A stretch of DNA of 64,000 bases from Prevotella melaninogenica ATCC 25845 (GCF_000144405.1 NC_014370.1:124001-188000), one strand, 5' to 3'. Shown: positions 16,265 through 28,110, counted from the stretch's first letter. Notes: generated by a model from the sequence alone, not told the origin. Made by a program: numbers and translations.

Positions 16265-16292
16265 AAATAGGGACACGTCTGTGCCCCTATTT
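16265..16292 (-). terminator. Terminator of the DUF3332-like gene
   Basis: AAATAGGGACAC (16265-16276) and GTGCCCCTATTT (16281-16292) pair. On the minus strand the hairpin is followed by TTGTTTC. Confidence 0.75.
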
Positions 16293-16319
16293 GATATTGT
16301 AATGTAGCAAGAATGAATC

Positions 16320-16883
16320 TTATCTTCTTGCCATGAAGAAGCTTGTACCAGCCTGCATCTGACGAACCTCGTATACACCATTTGCATCAAGTGTAACGTC
16401 TGCTGTCAAACCATTGTTGAGGAAAGCCTTTACAGAACCATCACCATTGAAGTGAATAATCTTCTGTTCCTTACCCTCAGCATTCATGTACCATGTGTTC
16501 TCCTGCTTGTTGTAAGTGAAGTAGAATACGCTACCATCTGGCTTTGTAATCTGATAACCATTCTCGAGATACTTTACAGCATAAATCAAACCATCGTCAC
16601 CCTTGATGTTGCGAGTCTTACCAACGCGGTTAGCTACAGGGTTATTGCCTGTCCAGAACTCAATACTGTTGAGTACGAGTGCATCTGCAGCACTACAGAA
16701 TGCGTAGGCAGGAGAAATTACGAGGAAGATAATCTCATTGAGGAACTTAGACTTTGTAGCGTGCTTGTTCCACTTTGCAAGTTTGTTGAATAAAGCAAAT
16801 GAACCTACACATGAGCTCATGAGTGTTGCGCCAAGCAAGAGGGCAACCATAGACTTGATTCCTTTTGTTTTCATAACTTTCAA
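16320..16883 (-). CDS. DUF3332-like lipoprotein
   Basis: This 187-residue protein starts with a lipoprotein signal, with ATLMSSC as the lipobox. The segment FALFNKLAKWNKHATKSKFL and the membrane-proximal helix LNEIIFLVISPAYAFCSAAD, followed by NSIEFWTGNNP, are the pattern of the DUF3332 family. The C-terminal half is beta-rich with YNKQENTWYMNAEGKEQ. Its function is unknown; it is probably an inner- or outer-membrane-anchored envelope protein. A -7 box (TATTTTTG on minus, 16941-16948) lies about 60 bases upstream, and a terminator follows. Confidence 0.7.
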   Translation of the reverse strand: MKVMKTKGIKSMVALLLGATLMSSCVGSFALFNKLAKWNKHATKSKFLNEIIFLVISPAYAFCSAADALVLNSIEFWTGNNPVANRVGKTRNIKGDDGLIYAVKYLENGYQITKPDGSVFYFTYNKQENTWYMNAEGKEQKIIHFNGDGSVKAFLNNGLTADVTLDANGVYEVRQMQAGTSFFMARR

Positions 16884-16940
16884 ATTAGTTTATTTGGTGA
16901 ATATTAATCTATTATTACTAAGCGGTTTAATTTATGTCTA

Positions 16941-16948
16941 CAAAAATA
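16941..16948 (-). promoter_or_regulatory. -7 box of the DUF3332-like gene
   Basis: On the minus strand TATTTTTG followed by TAGAC matches the Bacteroidetes -7 consensus. Confidence 0.5.
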
Positions 16949-17067
16949 ACACTCTTATTTTTATTAAGAAATAATTTTATTTTATGATATTGAATGTTTG
17001 GTGTTTTTAACTTGATAAGTTAATGTTTTTGACATAACAAACGCTTTTGTTAACGCTTATTTAAACC

Positions 17068-17213
17068 CGAGTCGGTTATTAGAGCCTAAACATATTTTGT
17101 TTTATTATCGATCAGATTGGCTGTCTTTAGGGCGTAGGCGTAGCGGGTTACGTCAAGTTAAAAAGATAGACAAGATGGCGATAAGAAAATAAAAGATGTT
17201 AGGGAACAATTTC
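17068..17213 (-). repeat. MITE-like family B, copy at 17 kb
   Basis: ACCCGAGTCGGTTATTAGAGC is followed by CCTAAACATATTTTGTTTTA. Later come GCGGGTTACGTCAAGTTA and AAAAGATGTTAGGGAACAAT. These match, in reverse, the element at 54822-55017. The far terminal repeat is missing or decayed. The element fills most of the 367-base gap before the regulator's 3' end. Confidence 0.65.
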
Positions 17214-17250
17214 ATAGTTATAAAAACAATACATATTGTGGTCAAATAAC

Positions 17251-18936
17251 CTATTCGGATTTAGATTGTGTGGAGGTTGATTTACCAATTACTCGACAGA
17301 GCTTCATCACTTCTTCCTCGAAGGTTTCTTTGTTAATGGCTTTCCCCTTTAGGACAGAACGATAGTTATAGATGGTCTGTGGAGAGTAGAACAGCAGGTC
17401 GGCTATCTCGGCACTTTCCTTTACGCCTAATCGGATGAGTGCCATAATGCGCTGTTCTGTTGTGAGTTCATCGGTGCTTTTGTTCTGAATCTGCCCTTCT
17501 GGTAAGAGTAGGCTGTTTAACTCCTCAGTAAAGTCTGGATAGAGATCGAGGAACGCCTTGTCAAAGCGAGAGAGGAAAGTGGCTGCGTCTTCTTCTGATA
17601 ATCGTTCTGATGAAAGCTGACTAAGCAATTCAGTTGTCTGATTGGCTTTGATCTTTCTTTTAACCAATGTCTGTTGTTTCTTGAGTCGGGCAATATACTT
17701 TGCACAAAGGTCGATATACAATTTTGCTAATCTTTCGCGTTTGCTGTTGGTATCAACAAGTAACGCATTAAGGGCGTGTAGCTGCGTATTCAACTCTTTT
17801 TGTTGTCTGTTCAGTTCAGAGAGTTGGTTGTTATTCTTTTGCAATTCCTGTTGCTGAAGACTAAGGCGTTTGGTCTGTTTAACGATATAAAAGACTGCAG
17901 AAAGCAGGAAGAGTAGAAGTAGCGAGATAACGATGATGGCTGTCATCTGCACTTTGTTGCGCTGGTTAAGCGTCTGCTGATAGCTACTTACAATCACTGG
18001 TAACTTGCTTGATATCTCAATAATGCGGAGTCTGTTATTATAGAAATGAGCATCCTCGAGTGCTGTCTGAATATATTGTTGTGCAAGGTCAAGCTCATCT
18101 TTGTTGTGTTCAAAGATGTACATTGCAAGGTTTTGGAGGGCAAAGTTCTCCATCGTACAGTTCTCTATATCTGCAATACTCGACAATAAAAGGAACTCTT
18201 CTTGCTTTTCTGTATTTCCCTCGTTGCCATAACTACCAGAGAGAGCAAAGCACGACATGGCATAGAATCGGGAATTTTGGGGTAACTGCTTTATGGCTTT
18301 GATGTAATGAGCACGTGCTGTTTGTGGATTATTCAATACAAAAACAGCGTATTCACCGAGGTAATACTCGTAAGTTTTATCGGTTTCATCGCAAAAAGGC
18401 ATAGCCTTCTTAAGATACTCTTGCGCCTTTAATCGGTGTGTAGGCGTATAGGTCTTATCGTTACAGAAGTCTGCCCAATAGGTGTGAATACGGAAGAGAG
18501 AGAAGTAATATTCAAAGTGTTGTGCCTTGTCAAGAACGGTTGTGTCCACCTGTTCTATTTCATGAATAGCCTCATTATATAAGCCACCAATGGATAATAG
18601 CTCTGCCTTACTGATGGTATTACTATTGTAATAGTAGGTGTTCTGCGTCTCTTTTGCAAGTTTGATACCTTCGTTTAGGTATGTCATCGCAGAGTCAAAT
18701 TGGAAGACATAGTATTCTTCAAATAGCTGTTCGTAGGTCTGTAGACGTTTAAGCGTATTCTCGCTGGTTGTGAGATTCTTCTTTAGTCGGTTGATATCTT
18801 TATTCTTATTATCGATAAGTGCATTGCGTTGCTCCAACAAATTGTCTAACTTTTGTCGTAGCTGTTGTGTCTTACTACCAGCAGATAATGTCGTTGGCAG
18901 TAGCAAGAAGAGTATATATAATAAGCTTCTTTTCAT
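17251..18936 (-). CDS. SusR-like membrane regulator (DUF6377 type), first of a pair
   Basis: This 561-residue protein has a signal peptide (MKRSLLYILFLLLPTTLSAG), a helical TPR-like periplasmic region (about 20-320) and one membrane segment near residues 330-350. A cytoplasmic coiled coil (about 350-420, LQQQELQKNNNQLSELNRQQ) follows. The C-terminal helix-turn-helix contains TEQRIMALIRLGVKESAEIA and YSPQTIYNYRSVLKGKA. This is the layout of SusR, the maltose-responsive activator of Bacteroides starch genes. It is divergent from the GH97 gene, with a 253-base shared regulatory gap, and a paralogue lies on the other side of GH97. The inducer is probably an alpha-glucan product; this is inferred from neighbours. 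Confidence 0.75.
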   Translation of the reverse strand: MKRSLLYILFLLLPTTLSAGSKTQQLRQKLDNLLEQRNALIDNKNKDINRLKKNLTTSENTLKRLQTYEQLFEEYYVFQFDSAMTYLNEGIKLAKETQNTYYYNSNTISKAELLSIGGLYNEAIHEIEQVDTTVLDKAQHFEYYFSLFRIHTYWADFCNDKTYTPTHRLKAQEYLKKAMPFCDETDKTYEYYLGEYAVFVLNNPQTARAHYIKAIKQLPQNSRFYAMSCFALSGSYGNEGNTEKQEEFLLLSSIADIENCTMENFALQNLAMYIFEHNKDELDLAQQYIQTALEDAHFYNNRLRIIEISSKLPVIVSSYQQTLNQRNKVQMTAIIVISLLLLFLLSAVFYIVKQTKRLSLQQQELQKNNNQLSELNRQQKELNTQLHALNALLVDTNSKRERLAKLYIDLCAKYIARLKKQQTLVKRKIKANQTTELLSQLSSERLSEEDAATFLSRFDKAFLDLYPDFTEELNSLLLPEGQIQNKSTDELTTEQRIMALIRLGVKESAEIADLLFYSPQTIYNYRSVLKGKAINKETFEEEVMKLCRVIGKSTSTQSKSE

Positions 18937-18956
18937 CGTTTAATTACTAATGAGTA

Positions 18957-18964
18957 CAAAGATA
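18957..18964 (-). promoter_or_regulatory. -7 box of the SusR-like gene
   Basis: On the minus strand TATCTTTG followed by TACTC. It is 21 bases from the start codon. Confidence 0.5.
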
Positions 18965-19110
18965 ATACTTTACTTGGAAATAGAGGACATCTACTTCAAT
19001 AAATTATTATTATTATTTAAAATGTTGATAATAAGTTGTTTATAATTAATAACAACATAGCTTCATCTACTTGAGTACTACTATCGGTAGTTACTTCAAC
19101 TCTTTTTTAC

Positions 19111-19118
19111 TATCTTTG
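19111..19118 (+). promoter_or_regulatory. -7 box of the GH97 gene
   Basis: TATCTTTG followed by CATAAAA, 72 bases before the GH97 start. The AT-rich divergent gap (18937-19189) is a natural site for the SusR-like regulators to bind. Confidence 0.55.
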
Positions 19119-19165
19119 CATAAAATCAAATAATTACTCTTACAATCTTTAAATAGAAATTATAA

Positions 19166-21328
<2,163 letters not shown>

Positions 21329-21370
21329 GCCATTAATTGTTTTCGGTATTAACCGATATCAACATAATAT

Positions 21371-21466
21371 AAGATAGAAGTGCCGCAGAGAAGCGTGATT
21401 ACTCAGAAAATCAAAGGGTTATATTCTTTGAAAGATGGCTACGTTTCTCTGCGGATATTCTATCTC
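21371..21466 (+). terminator. Large hairpin after GH97
   Basis: AGATAGAAGTGCCGCAGAGAA (about 21372 on) pairs with TTCTCTGCGG-ATATTCTATCT (about 21444-21464), enclosing an inner TCAAAG/CTTTGA hairpin. There is no long T-run, so it may be a 3'-stabilising or leaky attenuator structure before the second SusR-like gene. Confidence 0.55.
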
Positions 21467-21568
21467 TTACACGAAGCGTCTTACTTACTTACATTACTAC
21501 ATACTAAAACCATTAATTGTAACGTTACATAAGAGATGATATCATGTCCCCAAATAAGAATAAAGCAA

Positions 21569-23125
21569 ATGAAAAGAATTGCAATCATCTGTGTAATTTT
21601 ATGTACGCCATTACTTATTAATGCACAGACCCAAATACCAACACTTGACGATCTCGACCATGAGATAGCCATGTCATCTCAGTATGACAAACAATATGAA
21701 AATGTTATACGCAGTGTAAAGAAGCAACTTCATGCCGCTAAGACCTTGAAGGCTCGTTGCGAATTATCCGACAAACTATTCAATCTTTACACATCTTATT
21801 CTGTGGACTCTGCTATTGTCTATGCTATGGAAAAGCAGAAAATAGCAAAGGCAATGGGCAATCAGAGTAAGGTAAATGATGCAAAACTTAATCTTGCCTA
21901 CCTCCTGATAAGGGGTGGAGAACTCAAGGAGGCAAGCGATATTATTAACTCCATTCCTCGAAGTGAGATAAACCAAGACTTGTCTTTCTATTATTTCTCA
22001 ACGCGAAAGACGCTCTATCGTACACTTGCTGATGCCGCTTTAATCCCTTCGCAGAGGAAGCAATACAAGCAAATGGAGAAACTTTGTAACGATTCTGTCG
22101 TAGATAATAACCAATCTCCCGACATTTGGTCACGTGCTGAACAGCTTGTTAATCGCCAACAGTATGAACAAGCAAAGAAAATTCTCCTTGATGCCTATCA
22201 CCACTTGAAACCTGGTGACCGCCAAACAGCATTTGTGTCAATCTCGCTTGCTGATATTTATGGTAGGGAGAAGAATGTGGAGGCCCAAAAGCAATACCTT
22301 ATTGCAGCTGCTATCTCTGATATACGCAACTCGGTAAAGGAATACCTTGCCCTGCAGCAATTGGCTATGATCCTTTTTGAAGAGGGTGATACAAAACGCG
22401 CTTATGCCTATATGGACCACGCTATGAACGATGCCGTATTCTGTAATGCACGTCAGCGTACAATTGCTATGGCTGACGTTTGGCCGGCAATAGAAAAGTC
22501 ACATGAGCGTGAAACAAAGAGTCGTACACTCAAACTTACAGCCGCTCTTGTGCTGATAAGTCTCTTATCTGTCTTCTTGTTGGTTATGATTATCTATACG
22601 CGTCGTCGTGTTGTAGAATTGCGTGCTATTCGTGCGCGTCTTTCTAACACAAACGAATTGCTGAAAGAATCAAATAATATTAAGGATGAGTATATCACTC
22701 GCTTCCTTAGCGAGTGTTCTGCTTACATCGACAAACTCGACAGCTATCGTAAACAGATTTATCGTCTTGTTACAGCTAACAAACGTACAGAACTGCTGAA
22801 CACATTGAAATCACAGGAGATAATCGACCGTGAGTTGGATTCTTTCTATTCAAGTTTTGATGAAACCTTCCTTGGTCTTTTCCCTAACTTTGTAGAAGAT
22901 TTCAACGCATTACTCAAACCAGAAGAGAGGATTATTCCTAAACAAGCGGGGCATCTCTCTACTGATCTTCGCATCTTTGCACTCATTCGTCTCGGTGTAA
23001 GTGAGAATGAGCTTATCTGTTCCTTCCTTCGCTGCTCAAAGGCAACGGTCTATGCTTACCGTTCTCGTGTGCGTCTAAAGTCTATTGATCCTGATAAATT
23101 CGATGAAATGGTATTAAAAATATAG
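21569..23125 (+). CDS. SusR-like membrane regulator (DUF6377 type), second of a pair
   Basis: I place the start at the ATG at 21569 (MKRIAIICVILCTPLLINAQ, a clean signal peptide), 33 bases inside the longest frame. The 518-residue protein has a TPR-like periplasmic region, one membrane helix (about 326-346, LTAALVLISLLSVFLLVMII), a short coiled coil and a C-terminal HTH (DLRIFALIRLGVSENELICS, CSKATVYAYRSRVR). It is a divergent paralogue of the gene at 17251. The order regulator, GH97, regulator suggests duplicated sensing of related glucans. It ends in a strong terminator. Confidence 0.75.
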   Translation: MKRIAIICVILCTPLLINAQTQIPTLDDLDHEIAMSSQYDKQYENVIRSVKKQLHAAKTLKARCELSDKLFNLYTSYSVDSAIVYAMEKQKIAKAMGNQSKVNDAKLNLAYLLIRGGELKEASDIINSIPRSEINQDLSFYYFSTRKTLYRTLADAALIPSQRKQYKQMEKLCNDSVVDNNQSPDIWSRAEQLVNRQQYEQAKKILLDAYHHLKPGDRQTAFVSISLADIYGREKNVEAQKQYLIAAAISDIRNSVKEYLALQQLAMILFEEGDTKRAYAYMDHAMNDAVFCNARQRTIAMADVWPAIEKSHERETKSRTLKLTAALVLISLLSVFLLVMIIYTRRRVVELRAIRARLSNTNELLKESNNIKDEYITRFLSECSAYIDKLDSYRKQIYRLVTANKRTELLNTLKSQEIIDRELDSFYSSFDETFLGLFPNFVEDFNALLKPEERIIPKQAGHLSTDLRIFALIRLGVSENELICSFLRCSKATVYAYRSRVRLKSIDPDKFDEMVLKI

Positions 23126-23168
23126 TTGTCTGTGTACTATCTATAATTTACCGACTACAAAACTATCC

Positions 23169-23222
23169 ACGTGCGACAATTCAATGTTCTTATACATAGA
23201 GTTGTCGCACGTTTTATTTTTT
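23169..23222 (+). terminator. Terminator after the second SusR-like gene
   Basis: ACGTGCGACAATTC (23169-23182) pairs with GAGTTGTCGCACGT (23199-23212), followed by TTTATTTTTT. Confidence 0.85.
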
Positions 23223-24354
23223 ATTATTTACAGTCATAAGAACTGTGGCTTATTCTCACGTTTAATACCCTTTCCTGTTTAAGTGTAGTAGGCTATTTGT
23301 ATGGTTATAAATCTTTAAACTGATTAGTATTTACGCTCAGCACCATTGGTGTTGGGCCTTCGCACAATGTGTGCTAAGCCTCTATACGTTGATAAGGAAT
23401 AGTTAGCAAGATTTACTTTGATTCTATGTCTTATATGGAGAAAATGGATTTAAGGTATGAACTTAATGTGGATACGACTGCTTGATACTTCTTCAAAGAA
23501 TGTATTTGTGATGTAATATGCTATGTTATTTTCATTTTAAATCTCTGTCTTCTATGGTAAAGCGTTTACTTTGACACACCCTCTTTATGTTGAAAATAAG
23601 ATTTCCTGTCACTGCCATCATTCGATATAAATTTCTAACAGTTTGTTTTACAGTTTGTTTGTTGAAAGTGTTAAAAGTGACAGCAAACTGAATTTAAAGT
23701 TATGATAGTGATAAGGTTATATTTTTGCAAGGTGATGACTGATTCTTTTTCTTTAAGCGTAAGGTAGAGATAGAATTCTTTGAGTACTTTCGTTTCTCAC
23801 ATTGAAGAACCTCTGACTTTGGTAAGCTTTATAACTTTCTCTTTGGTAATCGCTAAAAATGATTGTTTCTCAGTTGAAATCGTTTGATATATAACTAATA
23901 CTTTTCTGTGCCAGTCTTTGTTTTACAGCTCTTATTTATAATATTGACGGTTCTATCGGTATAATTTTGTTTTATCAAAGAGTGTGACGAGTTTCAGATA
24001 AGTGTATCTTGTTAGTTTGACTATTCTTTGATAAACTTCATTTTGCATTATATTTTGTTTGTATTATAGTTTGTTGGAGTTTGTATAACTTGTTGTTACT
24101 GTGTTTAATAGACTTTTTGATAACTTGTATTTGTCATTTTATAAGTCTAATGAGCAATTTATTTGTTTATCTTTGCAATTGTTTTCCTATTTGATGTTTG
24201 AAACTAAGATATAACTTTTATTTCATAAAGCAAATCAGAAAACAATAGTGCATTTAAGGATGACGAAGAGACAAAGAATGAAAGGATAACTATTTACTCC
24301 GAAGCAATTGTCAAGTAGTCTACCATATATTGTTCGAATCAAATAAATAAAAAA
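23223..24354. other. Long AT-rich gap without a gene
   Basis: About 1.1 kb holds no convincing ORF on either strand. It contains a family C palindromic repeat (23330-23385: GCACCATTGGTGT, GCACAATGTGTGC) and, near its end, a -7 box TATCTTTG (24168-24175). That box implies a leader of about 170 bases for the small secreted protein. The middle is rich in TTTG and TTGT stretches with no structure I can name. Confidence 0.6.
24168..24175 (+). promoter_or_regulatory. -7 box upstream of the small secreted protein/GH66 pair
   Basis: TATCTTTG followed by CAATTG. Nothing closer to the start at 24355 fits better. Confidence 0.5.
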
Positions 24355-24621
24355 ATGAAGCGAAATTTACTTTTAGTATTACTTGCATTCACCTCGATTG
24401 CTACTTTTGCTCAGAATCAGATCAATGATCAAGTTCGAAAAGCAAATTTGTTTATTGATGGTGGTATATTGTTTAGTATTCAGAAGTTCGTATCACAAAA
24501 TTCAACAGAGAATGAGGTTGAGTTTTGTGGAGATACCTCAGACGATGAGGCTGATGATGCGTTGAGTGTTACATCTAACGGTGAGATTGGTATTGGTATG
24601 AACTCACTTTGGGATGAATAA
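24355..24621 (+). CDS. Small secreted acidic protein, unknown
   Basis: This 88-residue protein starts with a clear signal peptide (MKRNLLLVLLAFTSIATFAQ). The mature part is about 68 residues, acidic (CGDTSDDEADDALS) with a single cysteine, and ends in EIGIGMNSLWDE. I recognise no family. It lies 140 bases upstream of the LRR-GH66 gene with a hairpin between them and probably shares its transcript. It could be a small partner or a regulator of surface display, but nothing in the sequence proves a role. Confidence 0.6.
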   Translation: MKRNLLLVLLAFTSIATFAQNQINDQVRKANLFIDGGILFSIQKFVSQNSTENEVEFCGDTSDDEADDALSVTSNGEIGIGMNSLWDE

Positions 24622-24644
24622 CTACTAATATTGTTTACAACGAT

Positions 24645-24690
24645 GGCATTGCCAAGTCTTGGCTTGAGAAAGTCTGACTGTGGTAATGCC
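24645..24690 (+). promoter_or_regulatory. Intercistronic hairpin before LRR-GH66
   Basis: GGCATTGCCA (24645-24654) faces TGGTAATGCC (24681-24690), giving ten pairs with one G-U. No T-run follows. It could be an RNA-processing or attenuation site between the small secreted protein and GH66. Confidence 0.45.
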
Positions 24691-24761
24691 TAACCATATT
24701 AACCTAAAGAATAAAGTAGCCGTATAAGGCACATTAATATTAACCAATAAAATTAAAAACC

Positions 24762-27700
24762 ATGAGATTAAAACGATTGCTTATTTTGTGTGTAACGCTG
24801 TCGTCAGCATCGATGTTATTTGCTGATGACTTTGTTTATGACAACCTTAAGTATACTACAAACTCCGACAATTCGGTGACTGTAGTAGATGGAAAGAGGG
24901 CGAGTGGGGAGGTAATTATCCCTTTTGACGTTCGCAACAAAAACAAAGTTTATGTCGTTACTTCCATTGAACACAATGCCTTTGAAGGCAACAATGCTAT
25001 TACTGCTGTGACAATTCCAAGTTCGGTTAGTACCATTGGCTACAGTGCATTCAATAGTTGTAAGGGCTTGCGACGAGTGATGGACGCCTCACGTGTCACC
25101 GAGATGCAAGGCTTTGAGTACACTGATTGTTCAAATCTAACTTCCGTAACCTTATCTGGAACGCTACAAAAGATTGGCTATCGCTCTTTTGCAGGTACCG
25201 CTTTGACACGTCTTGTCTTACCAGCAAGCGTGAAGGAGATTGGTGGTGAGGCTTTTCAAGATTGTCTCCAACTAACAAACGTAGAGTTTAATAAAGGTCT
25301 TCAGACTATAAAGGACCATGCTTTTAAGAATAGTGGCTTGGCTTCTTTAGAACTTCCTGAGGGGATAAAGGAGGTTGGCGAATGGTCTTTTGAGGGTTGT
25401 AAGAGCCTGAAGACGGTGCAAATCCCTCAATCTGTAACAACCTTAGGGACGGGTGCCTTCTATGCATGTTTAGCCCTTGAGTCAGTTGTTATACCAGCCT
25501 CCGTTACGAATTTCAACGACAGAACCTTCAATGGATGTCGTAATTTGTCTGCTGTTTATTACTTAGGCAGCAGTTGTCCAAGCCTTGGTCAGAACACTTT
25601 TGCCGATGTTTCCGATACTTTTGGTTTCTATGTAAAGCCATCAGTTCTGTCTGCTTTGCAAGGAATAGCCTATGTTTCTGACAAGGTAAAGGATAGTTTT
25701 CCTTATCAGCAAGTTAGTAAGTACACCACTTTCTCTCGTCCTTTTGATGTAGATTTTACATCTGCTACAGGGCTGAAAGCTTATATTGCAAAGGAAAGTA
25801 ATGGGAGAACTTCTGTTGCTTTAGCACCTGTGACTGCTGTAAGTGCAGGAACAGGTCTTATTATAGAGGCTGTTCCTAACACTATTTATCAGCTCCGTTT
25901 GGCTGATAATGCAGTTTATTATGATGATAATGCTCTTCGTGTTTCAACAGGAGAAACCGTTGGTGCAACAACATTAAAGTTAAAAGAAGATATAACTTAT
26001 CTCTATGCTCCTGTAGAACTGACAACGGATAAGGTGCGTTATGAGCCTGGAAACACAGTTGTTTTTACATCAAAGAATGTTCTCCCAGCCAATGCAAAGG
26101 TGCGTTACTTACATGGTAATACTGTCGTGAATACCGATGAAATCGGTGGAAAACAGCGTTGGGATTGGAAAGTACCAGCAGATAATTTCACCGGATATAT
26201 GGCTGAAATCTATGTTGCTGATGGTATTGCCGAGCAGACTCTCGCTACAATCGGTGTGGATGTTTCTACCGAATGGGGTCGTTTCCCACGTTATGGTTTC
26301 GTCTCACACTATGGCTCTGATAAGACACCTGAACAGGTTAAAAAGGAAGTAGATATGCTTAATCGTTACCATATGACTGGTATTCAGTTCTATGACTGGC
26401 AGTGGAAGCATCATATACCATTCCCTCAGGACTCTACAAAGTGGAAAGATATTGGTTTGCGTGATGTCTATAAGTCGTCAATAGAGAACTACATTAATCA
26501 GTTACATGTCGTAGGAAGTAAGTGTATGTTCTATGACTTAGTGTATGGTGTGACTGGAAGAGTGGTTAATGGTAAGCCTGAAACAGTTGATAACTTTGAT
26601 GGGCATGACGGTATTAGTAGTGATTGGGGTTGGATAGACTTGCATGAAAAGAAAGGTGGTGGCTATGATCTTCGTCAGGTGCAGTATCCTCTTGGTGATT
26701 GGCCAAGCATTTATGTGATGAATCCTGGTAATCAGGACTGGGTTAACTATCTTTCTGGTTCTATCAATAAGGTCTATCAGAACCTTGCCTTCGATGGTTT
26801 TCATATCGATCAGTTAGGTCACCAGCGTGATGCTTATTACGTCAACTTGAAGAGTAAGAAGGTAAATGGTCAGAAAGTGTATACTGATGGTGACCGCCGT
26901 GATACACATGACTTTGAAGGCTACTTTGCCAATTTCATCAATCGTATGAAGGCTGACAATCATAATAAGAGCCTTGTTATGAATGCTGTCTCAACCTTCG
27001 GAGGTTCCAAAATCGTTGGTACAAAGAACGTTGAATTCGGCTATAATGAGATGTGGGGTGACGACGATTATCTGTGGAACTATCGTAAGATTATACAGGA
27101 CAACCGTCGTAATAATGGCAAGAATACTTTTAATACTGTCTTTGCAGCTTATCTACACTGTCGCAATGGAAATGGTGGTCAGTTCCATACAAGCAGTGCG
27201 TTGTTTGGCAATGCTACTATTTTCGCACTTGGTGGTTCTCGTATTGAGTTGAGTGGTGACCACATGTTATTTACAGAGTACTTCCCTGATGATGCTCGAA
27301 AAATGTCAGACAAGTTGCAAAAGTCAATCATTCACTATTATGACTTCCTTGTTGCCTATGAAAACTACTTGCGAGATGGCAATGCTGAAACCTCTGTTAA
27401 TATGACAATGGATGGTGTTAACGTGGCTGCATGGGACTTGTCTGATCCTAATCCAAGTATTGCAGATGCTGCAAATCAGACGATTGGACCAAAGCCTTAT
27501 TGTGTGAATACCTACAGTACTAAGAAAGGAAACGTGACAGCTATCCAGTTACTTAATTATAGTAATGTGTCAAGAGACAACTTTAATGTTCGTGATTTGA
27601 AGGAGACAATGCCAGAGCCTAATGTCTTGCTTAATAAGAAGATAGTTCTTGATGATGCTACTTCTGTGTCACGTATATGGGTAGCAAGTCCTGATTGTTT

Positions 27701-28091
27701 TGGTGGTGCCCCACAAGAAGTTGTTTTTAAGCAGAATAATGGTAAGGTAACATTTACTCTTCCTTCTCTGGAGTATTGGACTATGGTTGTAGTAGAGCAT
27801 GGTAATAAGCTGGATAATAGTGCATCAGAGGTTCGAAACTATGTTCTTCATGGCGAATCTTTTCAAGAGGCATCTAATAATACTGTGCCAGCAGGAGAGG
27901 CTTATCTCTCTTTTCCTGCTACTATAGGAAAAACTTTGCAGCCGTCATTACCTTTAGTTCCTGTTACCGCAGGGATTGCTAATGTAATTGATAACGGACG
28001 TGATGATTATTATACCGTGTCTGGTATTAAGGTTGATCATCCTGTGAAAGGGATATATATCCATAAAGGAAAGAAACTGGTAAAGAAGTAA
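24762..28091 (+). CDS. Secreted BspA-type LRR protein fused to a GH66 (dextranase-type) domain
   Basis: This 1109-residue protein has a signal peptide (about 1-21). A BspA/TpLRR-type leucine-rich repeat block spans about residues 60-285, with repeats such as LTRLVLPASVKEIGGEAF. A linker and beta-domain follow, then a GH66 catalytic region (about 420-1000). The likely nucleophile is Asp683 in DGFHIDQLGH and the acid/base Glu763 in YNEMWGDDD, by family pattern. GH66 enzymes are dextranases or cycloisomaltooligosaccharide glucanotransferases acting on alpha-1,6-glucan. The C-terminal tail (YYTVSGIKV...GIYIHKGKKL) resembles the tail of the GH16 protein here and may be a type IX sorting signal. 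The LRR part suggests binding to a surface or matrix. Confidence 0.85.
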   Translation: MRLKRLLILCVTLSSASMLFADDFVYDNLKYTTNSDNSVTVVDGKRASGEVIIPFDVRNKNKVYVVTSIEHNAFEGNNAITAVTIPSSVSTIGYSAFNSCKGLRRVMDASRVTEMQGFEYTDCSNLTSVTLSGTLQKIGYRSFAGTALTRLVLPASVKEIGGEAFQDCLQLTNVEFNKGLQTIKDHAFKNSGLASLELPEGIKEVGEWSFEGCKSLKTVQIPQSVTTLGTGAFYACLALESVVIPASVTNFNDRTFNGCRNLSAVYYLGSSCPSLGQNTFADVSDTFGFYVKPSVLSALQGIAYVSDKVKDSFPYQQVSKYTTFSRPFDVDFTSATGLKAYIAKESNGRTSVALAPVTAVSAGTGLIIEAVPNTIYQLRLADNAVYYDDNALRVSTGETVGATTLKLKEDITYLYAPVELTTDKVRYEPGNTVVFTSKNVLPANAKVRYLHGNTVVNTDEIGGKQRWDWKVPADNFTGYMAEIYVADGIAEQTLATIGVDVSTEWGRFPRYGFVSHYGSDKTPEQVKKEVDMLNRYHMTGIQFYDWQWKHHIPFPQDSTKWKDIGLRDVYKSSIENYINQLHVVGSKCMFYDLVYGVTGRVVNGKPETVDNFDGHDGISSDWGWIDLHEKKGGGYDLRQVQYPLGDWPSIYVMNPGNQDWVNYLSGSINKVYQNLAFDGFHIDQLGHQRDAYYVNLKSKKVNGQKVYTDGDRRDTHDFEGYFANFINRMKADNHNKSLVMNAVSTFGGSKIVGTKNVEFGYNEMWGDDDYLWNYRKIIQDNRRNNGKNTFNTVFAAYLHCRNGNGGQFHTSSALFGNATIFALGGSRIELSGDHMLFTEYFPDDARKMSDKLQKSIIHYYDFLVAYENYLRDGNAETSVNMTMDGVNVAAWDLSDPNPSIADAANQTIGPKPYCVNTYSTKKGNVTAIQLLNYSNVSRDNFNVRDLKETMPEPNVLLNKKIVLDDATSVSRIWVASPDCFGGAPQEVVFKQNNGKVTFTLPSLEYWTMVVVEHGNKLDNSASEVRNYVLHGESFQEASNNTVPAGEAYLSFPATIGKTLQPSLPLVPVTAGIANVIDNGRDDYYTVSGIKVDHPVKGIYIHKGKKLVKK

Positions 28092-28110
28092 TTAGCCCCT
28101 GATTCAGTAT

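Noticed and set aside
23223..24354. A missed gene in the 1.1-kb gap before the small secreted protein
   Set aside because: No frame longer than a few dozen codons with sensible composition exists on either strand.
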